From Thermoplasmatales archaeon (GTDB taxonomy: Archaea; Thermoplasmatota; E2; DHVEG-1), in contig JAGMDE010000065.1 of the NCBI GenBank assembly GCA_023128855.1, forward strand, positions 1 through 11,616: 11,616 nucleotides of DNA. The letters run 5' to 3'. Made by a program: the position numbers and the translations under genes. Below, in pieces: positions 7,072 to 11,616 of the stretch (its first letter is position 1; the number at the start of each line of letters is the position of its first letter). Under the pieces are notes generated by a model. The model saw only the letters and a program-made list of their open reading frames with translations. It had not been told where the DNA came from and searched no databases.

Positions 7072-7743
7072 ATGGCTAAAAAACTAAAAGTTGGTGTTTT
7101 AGCATCTGGAGGAGGAACAGATCTTCAGAGTATTATTGATGCCTCTGAAAAAGGAATGATTGATGCAGAGGTAATCTGTGTTATTAGTGATAATAAAGAT
7201 GCTTTTTGTTTGAAAAGAGCGGAAAAACATAAGATAAAAGCTTTTTTTGTTGATCCAAAAGGAAAAGATAACCAAGATCTTGACAAAGAAATTGATAAAA
7301 TTCTTGGAGATAACAAGATAGGCCTTGTCATTGGAGCAGGCTATATGAGGATTCTTTCTTCTTGTTTTGTAAAGAAATGGTATGGTAAACTTATCAATAT
7401 TCATCCATCACTTCTTCCTTCATTTAAAGGAGCAAATGGTCAAGGAGATGCATTTGAATATGGTGTAAAGATTTCTGGCTGCACTACCCATTTTACGGAT
7501 GAACATATGGATCATGGACCAATTATTCTGCAGGCTGCCGTGAAGGTCATGCCTGGTGATGATAGGGATAAACTTGCACATCGTATACTTGATGTTGAAC
7601 ATCAGATTCTACCAAGGACTGTTCAGCTTTTTGCTGAGGGAAGATTAAAGATTGAAGGTAGAAAAGTTAAGATTAAAAAAGGCGATAGTTGGAAGGATAA
7701 ATACGAAACAATTCCTGATGTGCTTTATCCAGAGGGTTACTAA
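7072..7743 (+). CDS. purN: Phosphoribosylglycinamide formyltransferase, folate-dependent (PurN)
   Basis: A 223-residue formyltransferase that transfers a formyl group from 10-formyl-tetrahydrofolate to GAR in purine synthesis. The N-terminal nucleotide-binding fold opens with VGVLASGGGTDLQSI (7-21), followed by VISDNKDA (37-44). The catalytic block is INIHPSLLPSFKG (108-120), with Asn109 and His111, and the third catalytic residue is Asp147 in MDHGPIILQAA; this is the Asn-His-Asp set of E. coli PurN. Length is slightly above the bacterial 212. It is notable in an archaeon, where the ATP/formate enzyme PurT or PurP-type steps are common: PurN implies a folate C1 pool, consistent with folC 5 bases downstream and folP further on. 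The start is ATG 7072, with GGGGA about 10 bases before it. Confidence 0.92.
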   Translation: MAKKLKVGVLASGGGTDLQSIIDASEKGMIDAEVICVISDNKDAFCLKRAEKHKIKAFFVDPKGKDNQDLDKEIDKILGDNKIGLVIGAGYMRILSSCFVKKWYGKLINIHPSLLPSFKGANGQGDAFEYGVKISGCTTHFTDEHMDHGPIILQAAVKVMPGDDRDKLAHRILDVEHQILPRTVQLFAEGRLKIEGRKVKIKKGDSWKDKYETIPDVLYPEGY

Positions 7744-7748
7744 CTGCT

Positions 7749-9020
7749 ATGAACTATGAAGAGAATATTGAATGGCTTTATTCTTTTGAAAAATTTGGTA
7801 TCAAACTAGGTTTAGAAAGAATTATGCACATCTGTAAAAAACTTGGAGATCCTCAAAAGAATTACAAAGTAATACATGTGGGTGGGACAAATGGAAAAGG
7901 ATCTGTTTGTAGATTTTTACAATCAATTTTAACTCTTAGTGGATATAAAGTTGGAGTTTATACTTCGCCTCATCTTCAAAGATTTACAGAACGTTTTATC
8001 ATTGATAACAATGAGATTTCAGATGGATATGTCATTAAGTTAATTGAAAAAATCAAGCCAATTATTGATGATATGCTAAAGAACGGGAATACTCCTACAT
8101 TTTTTGAAATTGTTACAGCAATGGCATTTCAATATTTTAAGGATAAAAAAATTGATTTTGCTGTTGTTGAGGTTGGTCTTGGTGGAAGATTTGATGCTAC
8201 AAATATTGTTGAGCCGATAGTATCTGTTATTACTAACGTTTCACTAGAACATCAAGATAGGCTTGGTGATAAAATTGATGAAATTGCTTTTGAAAAAGCA
8301 GGAATTATCAAAGATAATATCCCAGTAATTACTGGTGCAAGTGGTAAGTCGTTAGATGTAATTAACAAGATAGCAAAAGAAAGAAAATCACCTGTGACTA
8401 CTGTTGACGATGGTTTTTGGGAAAAATTACAAGGAGGCCCAGATTGTCAGGGATTTTTAGTTAATGGTTCGTTGAAAGATTATCATTTGAAAACATCAAT
8501 GGCTGGTAAATTTCAAGGAGAAAATACTACTCTTACAATTGCGACAATAGAAAATCTTCAGATGAATGGTGTTTACATTACCGATGAGAGTATCACTGAA
8601 GGAATTGAGAAAACTACCAATCCTGGTAGAATGGAAATAGTTGGTTTTGAGCCATTAATTCTTCTTGATGGTGCCCACAATATAGCAGGAATAAAGAATT
8701 TAAAAAATACGTTGGAAGAGGATTTTGTCTATGAAAAATTAATTCTTGTTTTGGGCATACTTAAAGATAAAAACATTCAGGAAATGCTGGATATTATTAC
8801 TCCTATTGCAGATGTGATTGTTGTAACAAAATCTCATAATAAAAGAGCATGCAATCCATCTAAATTAAAAGAAATGATAGATAAGGAAGTTATCTTGAAA
8901 GATGAAATCTCTGATGCAATAGATTATGCTAAAAAGATTGCAAATAAACAAGATCTTATTTGTATAACTGGTTCTCTTTTTACTGTTGGTGAAGCAAGAG
9001 ATACTCTATTTTTAGTTTAA
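7749..9020 (+). CDS. folC: Folylpolyglutamate synthase / dihydrofolate synthase
   Basis: A 423-residue Mur-ligase-fold ATP enzyme that adds glutamate to dihydropteroate and/or folates. Motifs in order: P-loop HVGGTNGKGS (43-52), YTSPHLQRFTER (71-82), TPTFFEIVTAMAF (115-127), VVEVGLGGRFDATN (139-152), SLEHQDRLG (165-173), EKAGIIK (182-188) with the lysine that is carbamylated in FolC, FQGEN (255-259), NPGRMEI (291-297), DGAHN (307-311) and LVLGILKDK (about 332-340). All expected FolC parts are present. ATG is 5 bases after the purN stop, so the two are probably one transcript. It could do either or both activities; FolP in the same window favours true de novo folate synthesis. Confidence 0.93.
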   Translation: MNYEENIEWLYSFEKFGIKLGLERIMHICKKLGDPQKNYKVIHVGGTNGKGSVCRFLQSILTLSGYKVGVYTSPHLQRFTERFIIDNNEISDGYVIKLIEKIKPIIDDMLKNGNTPTFFEIVTAMAFQYFKDKKIDFAVVEVGLGGRFDATNIVEPIVSVITNVSLEHQDRLGDKIDEIAFEKAGIIKDNIPVITGASGKSLDVINKIAKERKSPVTTVDDGFWEKLQGGPDCQGFLVNGSLKDYHLKTSMAGKFQGENTTLTIATIENLQMNGVYITDESITEGIEKTTNPGRMEIVGFEPLILLDGAHNIAGIKNLKNTLEEDFVYEKLILVLGILKDKNIQEMLDIITPIADVIVVTKSHNKRACNPSKLKEMIDKEVILKDEISDAIDYAKKIANKQDLICITGSLFTVGEARDTLFLV

Positions 9021-9032
9021 ATTGTAACATAA

Positions 9033-9043
9033 TTTATATAAAG
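9033..9043 (+). promoter_or_regulatory. TATA box ahead of the 305-residue membrane protein gene
   Basis: TTTATATAAAG in the 51-base gap after folC is the best archaeal TATA box in the window. The expected start of transcription, about 26 bases downstream, is near 9063, leaving a leader of about 9 bases or less before the ATG at 9072. It indicates a new transcription unit. Confidence 0.65.
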
Positions 9044-9071
9044 GGCTTAATTTATTTAATAAGTTTGGGAA

Positions 9072-9989
9072 ATGGTAGTAAAACAAAAAATAAGTGACAT
9101 CTTCCACCCAATGATCAAAGACGGTGGGTTATTATTCATTGTTTTAGCTACGCTTCTAGTCACAATATCCATGGTTTCAACCTATACGCTACGGACACAG
9201 TTCGGGCCATGGTATAAAGCACTACTATTAGGCATTCCATTTGCTTTTGCATGGGTTGTAGTTGCATGGAGCATTACTGATAAATCAGTGCTCAGGCGAC
9301 CATATCCCTATATTGGAATATTTCTGGCATTATTTATTGAAAAAATCTATTGGGCATTATTCTACACTCTTTATCCAATATCCTACAGAGATAGTTTTGG
9401 AGCAATAGAAGATGCCCTTACTGTTGGAAATACAAATTTTGCAATACCATCAGCTGAATGGTTAAACCTACTTGATAGTGCAAGTTATTTGTTTATCATT
9501 GTTGAATTTATTGTAGCAATAGTTCTATTTGGTACTCTATGGTATCTCGCTCGACCTAAAGATTTTACAAAACTTAATATAAAAAGAATAGGACTTGTTG
9601 TAATTGGCGCAATACTGATGACTGTGCCTCTTTGGATATGGAAAGCTATAGCTTATTTTGGAGGGCTGAGGTTCTTTGAATTCTTTATTACAAATTGGGA
9701 GTTGATTTATTGGTACAACTTTTTGTTTCATGGAATACCAATAGCAATTGCAATGGTAATTTTTGCATATGTTATAACAAACATCAAAAGCAGAGCGAAA
9801 TATTTCCTATATGTAGTAATTCTAGTTTCTGTGTTAATCCCACATATACCAATATATGATTACATGTTTTGGGTTAGATCATCTTCAACTGTTACTGTGT
9901 TTTCCTACTTTTTTGTTTTTGCAGTTATGTATTTTGTAATGTTTTTGAGCCTACTTCTTCTTTCAAAAACAAAATACATAGAGCAGTAG
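9072..9989 (+). CDS. Unrecognised multi-span membrane protein
   Basis: A 305-residue protein I cannot assign. It has about eight hydrophobic segments (near 19-38, 47-67, 79-101, 136-158, 172-196, 216-236, 244-260 and 275-297) and is rich in aromatic residues (for example KIYWALFYTLYPISY, 91-105, and WELIYWYNFLFHG, 209-221). No signal peptide apart from the first span, no soluble domain, and no ATP-binding, metal-binding or protease motif is evident. A relatively long polar stretch at about 104-133 (SYRDSFGAIEDALTVGNTNF) would form an external or internal loop. It has its own strong promoter and interrupts the folate genes, so no role follows from the neighbours. Transporter, enzyme or structural roles remain open. 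Reality as a gene is well supported by length, clean start context and hydrophobic pattern. Confidence 0.85.
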   Translation: MVVKQKISDIFHPMIKDGGLLFIVLATLLVTISMVSTYTLRTQFGPWYKALLLGIPFAFAWVVVAWSITDKSVLRRPYPYIGIFLALFIEKIYWALFYTLYPISYRDSFGAIEDALTVGNTNFAIPSAEWLNLLDSASYLFIIVEFIVAIVLFGTLWYLARPKDFTKLNIKRIGLVVIGAILMTVPLWIWKAIAYFGGLRFFEFFITNWELIYWYNFLFHGIPIAIAMVIFAYVITNIKSRAKYFLYVVILVSVLIPHIPIYDYMFWVRSSSTVTVFSYFFVFAVMYFVMFLSLLLLSKTKYIEQ

Positions 9990-9999
9990 AAACCTCCAA

Positions 10000-10010
10000 A
10001 AATGTTAATA
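10000..10010 (+). promoter_or_regulatory. Promoter element AAATGTTAATA, copy 1
   Basis: AAATGTTAATA ends 28 bases before the ATG at 10039. The same 11-mer stands in the same place before the next small gene (10251-10261). Position and composition fit a TATA-like core element for leaderless transcription. Confidence 0.5.
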
Positions 10011-10038
10011 CTCCCATTTTGATAGTCAATGGATTCAA

Positions 10039-10239
10039 ATGTTTGGCAATTGGAGTATCAGAAAACTAACTTATGTATTCATGAGTCTCATATTATGTGT
10101 TGGAATTGTTCAAGTTCTTATGTTTATTTATACTGCATCAATCTATATCCACATTATTTTGTCTTTTCTTGCACTTTTTTTAGCTCTTATGCTAGTTCAT
10201 TCCGTAAATATTCGGTTAAAATATAGAAGAAAGAAATAG
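10039..10239 (+). CDS. Small two-span membrane protein, unknown function
   Basis: A 66-residue protein starting MFGNWSIRKL, with hydrophobic spans at about 10-31 and 36-57 and a very basic tail (RLKYRRKK). By the positive-inside rule both ends would face the cytoplasm, as a hairpin. I chose this frame over a 65-residue overlapping frame at 10029-10226, which is Cys/Ser/Tyr-rich and lacks a membrane-protein or soluble-protein pattern. The next gene has a similar opening (MFxNxS, then a basic residue and Leu), size, hairpin layout and basic tail, so the two may be diverged duplicates. It has its own promoter-like element. No known family recognised. Confidence 0.6.
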   Translation: MFGNWSIRKLTYVFMSLILCVGIVQVLMFIYTASIYIHIILSFLALFLALMLVHSVNIRLKYRRKK

Positions 10240-10250
10240 TAATTTTACAC

Positions 10251-10261
10251 AAATGTTAATA
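10251..10261 (+). promoter_or_regulatory. Promoter element AAATGTTAATA, copy 2
   Basis: Identical to the 11-mer at 10000-10010 and ending 25 bases before the ATG at 10287. A GGAGAT at 10269-10274 lies 12 bases before the ATG; if transcription starts at the usual distance from the element, that sequence would not be in the message. Confidence 0.5.
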
Positions 10262-10286
10262 GGGAAAAGGAGATATTGGCCAAACA

Positions 10287-10508
10287 ATGTTTGAAAATAG
10301 AAGTGAAAAAGAGCTTATCATAATCTATGCAATTATTGCAATCTTGATTGTATTAGGATTAGGCGTCTTTCATTATTATCAAGGTTTTCATCCGTATTAT
10401 ATTGTAATCGCTGCAAATATTGAATTCTTTTGTATATTCTATATTTTGTATCTACCTCTTAAGGTTAAAAGAGCTAGAAAAAAACAAGAGGACTCAAAAA
10501 AGAAATAA
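10287..10508 (+). CDS. Small two-span membrane protein, unknown function (possible copy of preceding gene)
   Basis: A 73-residue protein starting MFENRSEKELIIIY, with hydrophobic spans at about 10-28 and 37-57 (the second containing IEFFCIFYILYLPL) and a strongly charged tail (KVKRARKKQEDSKKK). The layout matches the preceding 66-residue protein: same MFxNxS start, hairpin of two spans joined by a short aromatic turn, and basic cytoplasmic tail. At DNA level the first seven bases are identical and the agreement then becomes patchy. It sits behind the same 11-base promoter-like element as its neighbour. Function unknown; it could be a small accessory subunit or membrane-stress peptide, but nothing in the sequence proves that. 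Confidence 0.65.
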   Translation: MFENRSEKELIIIYAIIAILIVLGLGVFHYYQGFHPYYIVIAANIEFFCIFYILYLPLKVKRARKKQEDSKKK

Positions 10509-10526
10509 CGACATTTTCTACAAATA

Positions 10527-10536
10527 TTTGATATAG
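10527..10536 (+). promoter_or_regulatory. TATA-like promoter element for the folP unit
   Basis: TTTGATATAG, in the 51-base gap, is centred about 28 bases before the GTG at 10560. That fits a leaderless or near-leaderless transcript. The stretch just before the GTG is pyrimidine-rich with no ribosome-binding site. Confidence 0.45.
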
Positions 10537-10559
10537 AATAACTTTATTATCCCTTTTCT

Positions 10560-10925
10560 GTGACAGAGCATAATCCACATATAATAGATGTAAAAACCAT
10601 TGAAAATGCAAAAGATGAAATTCGAAAAATAGGTAGCGATCCACAGAGCATAGAAATAATGGCACCTAAGGCTATTTCTAAAGTCATTAAACTTGAAAAC
10701 GTGGTTCTTCGAGATGCAATTATAATCAAACAAGATATGCTCTCCATTGGAGGAGAAGTAGCTGTTCCAAAAAACACTTTTGAATTATATGAAAAAACTG
10801 GAGATATCTTAGTAATTGGAACTTTGAAACAGTTAAACGAACTGGTTGAGAAACTTAGTAGGCATTATCAAAGATTGAAAAATATAGCCAAAGAACTATC
10901 TGTTTTATTGAAGGATATAAAATGA
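10560..10925 (+). CDS. Stand-alone protein resembling the N-terminal domain of long FolP proteins
   Basis: A 121-residue soluble protein, MTEHNPHIIDVKTIENAKDE at its start. GSDPQSIEIMAPKAISKVIKL-like sequence (25-45), then IKQDMLSIGGEVAVP (56-70), DILVIGTLKQLNELVEKL (82-99) and KNIAKELSVLLKDIK (107-121) match, from memory, the roughly 120-residue region that precedes the catalytic barrel in long dihydropteroate synthases of Firmicutes and some other bacteria (GVDP..., MAPKAV, IKQEML..GGEAAV, GTLKQ). Here it is its own gene, with its TGA overlapping the folP ATG (ATGA), so translation is coupled and the two products probably act together. The GTG start is forced: a TAA at 10539 closes the frame upstream, no other start codon lies between, and the next Met is residue 34. 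A role as FolP partner is inferred. A one-base change at the junction would fuse them. Confidence 0.75.
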   Translation: MTEHNPHIIDVKTIENAKDEIRKIGSDPQSIEIMAPKAISKVIKLENVVLRDAIIIKQDMLSIGGEVAVPKNTFELYEKTGDILVIGTLKQLNELVEKLSRHYQRLKNIAKELSVLLKDIK

Positions 10926-11616
10926 TTATACAAGAGATTGGTAAACGAACTATAATCATGGGTATTTTGAATGTTACACCTGATTCTTTTTCAGATGGTG
11001 GTAAGTTTTTTTCTGTTGATGATGCAGTTAAACAAGCTGTAAGAATGGTAGAAGAAGGTGCAGATATTATTGATATAGGTGGTGAATCTACAAGACCTGA
11101 CTCTAATGCTATTTCTTTAGATGAAGAGATGAACCGTGTTCTCCCTGTTGCAGAAGAACTTGTTAAAAAAATCAAAATTCCAATTTCTGTTGATACTTAT
11201 AAATCTGAAATTGCTAAAAAATCACTTGATTTAGGCGCAAGTATGATTAATGATATCTCTGCACTACGCGGTGATAAAAAACTTGCTAATGTTGTCGCGG
11301 GTTATGATGTTCCAATTTGTCTTATGCATATGAAAGGTAACCCGCACAATATGCAGAAAAATCCAGATTATGATGATATTGTTTTTGAAATTAAGAGTTT
11401 TTTAAAAGAGCGGGCAGAGTATGCAATGTTTAATGATATTAAAGAAGAAAATATCATTGTTGATCCTGGTATTGGTTTTGGAAAAAGAACAGGGCGCGGA
11501 GTTGAGGATAACTGCGTTATTTTAAATCGACTCTCCGAATTAAAGAGTCTAGGATATCCGATTTTGGTTGGTCCATCTAGAAAAACTTTTATTGGAAATG
11601 TTTGTGGAGGAAAAAA
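10922..11616 (+). CDS. folP: Dihydropteroate synthase catalytic core, 3' end outside window
   Basis: The frame is open to the window end, giving 231 residues plus a partial codon of a protein that should be about 260-280 long. FolP condenses 6-hydroxymethyl-dihydropterin pyrophosphate with p-aminobenzoate. Motifs: MGILNVTPDSFSDGG (13-27), DIGGESTRP (51-59), ISVDTYK (88-94), MINDISALRGD (108-118), CLMHMKGNP (133-141), IVDPGIGFGKRTG (179-191), ED.C.ILNRL (195-204) and VGPSRKTFIG (216-225). All catalytic and pterin-binding positions expected in this part are present, and the final arginine/histidine block lies beyond the window. The ATG overlaps the preceding stop as ATGA. With folC in the same window it indicates de novo folate rather than only methanopterin synthesis, as genuine methanopterin pathways use a different synthase. 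Confidence 0.95.
   Translation, partial: MIIQEIGKRTIIMGILNVTPDSFSDGGKFFSVDDAVKQAVRMVEEGADIIDIGGESTRPDSNAISLDEEMNRVLPVAEELVKKIKIPISVDTYKSEIAKKSLDLGASMINDISALRGDKKLANVVAGYDVPICLMHMKGNPHNMQKNPDYDDIVFEIKSFLKERAEYAMFNDIKEENIIVDPGIGFGKRTGRGVEDNCVILNRLSELKSLGYPILVGPSRKTFIGNVCGGK

Noticed and set aside
9005..9020. T-run at the end of folC as a transcription terminator
   Set aside because: A TTTTT stretch is present, but it lies inside codons of an AT-rich gene and is no different from many other T-runs in the window.
9072..9989. Assignment of the 305-residue membrane protein to a DUF63-type archaeal family
   Set aside because: Size and hydrophobicity are similar, but I could not see the family's conserved residues, so it is left unassigned.
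10029..10226. 65-residue frame overlapping the first small membrane gene
   Set aside because: The composition (Cys, Ser, Tyr, His scattered) fits no membrane or soluble pattern, while the overlapping frame at 10039 has a clean two-span hairpin and the same opening as its neighbour.
10855..11175. 106-residue minus-strand open frame across the folP junction
   Set aside because: It is antisense to conserved FolP motifs, and its Ser/Ile-rich composition is what the reverse complement of such codons gives.
1..11616. tRNA, rRNA, CRISPR array, insertion sequence, riboswitch or attachment site
   Set aside because: The gaps total only a few hundred bases, each 51 or fewer; none has room for these, and no spaced direct repeats, terminal inverted repeats or transposase motifs were seen.

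Overview
The window is a gene-dense stretch of archaeal chromosome. Every gene is on the + strand, there is no RNA gene, and the longest non-coding gap is about 51 bases. The archaeal assignment rests on several independent signs: an archaeosortase A, the short archaeal types of archaetidylserine decarboxylase and synthase, an archaeal-length Trm1, an Mbh-type membrane complex, a GGTGATC ribosome-binding site, and TATA-like boxes 25-32 bases ahead of start codons with almost no leader. The DNA is AT-rich. A low-GC euryarchaeon that uses true folate is implied. Candidatus Methanofastidiosa/WSA2-like or a related lineage is a guess from gene content and composition, not something the window proves.

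Region 1 (1-3016) is the end of an operon for an Mbh-type (membrane-bound hydrogenase / respiratory complex) membrane module: an antiporter-like ion pump subunit (MbhH type, cut by the window edge), the small linker subunit MbhI, and the NuoH-like MbhM. The catalytic subunits J, K, L and the ferredoxin-like N do not follow, so they must lie upstream or elsewhere.

Region 2 (3060-5335) is a surface-protein and lipid unit: archaeosortase A, archaetidylserine decarboxylase and archaetidylserine synthase, spaced 1 base apart or overlapping. The two lipid enzymes make archaetidylethanolamine-type lipid. ArtA cleaves C-terminal signals of surface proteins so that they can be lipid anchored.

Region 3 (5376-9020) is a run of nucleotide, tRNA and folate genes: a THEP1-type NTPase, tRNA guanine-26 dimethyltransferase, PurN and FolC. 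PurN uses 10-formyl-tetrahydrofolate and FolC adds glutamate to folates, so they fit together metabolically.

Region 4 (9072-10508) holds three membrane proteins of unknown function, each apparently with its own promoter: one of about eight spans, then two tiny two-span proteins that look like diverged tandem copies. They sit between folC and folP.

Region 5 (10560-end) returns to folate: a separate 121-residue protein resembling the N-terminal domain that some bacterial FolP proteins carry, overlapping by ATGA with the FolP catalytic core, which runs off the window. Nothing in the window is clearly a new defence or mobile system. The points most worth a second look are the split FolP, the small membrane-protein pair with its repeated promoter element, and the incomplete and unusual Mbh module.
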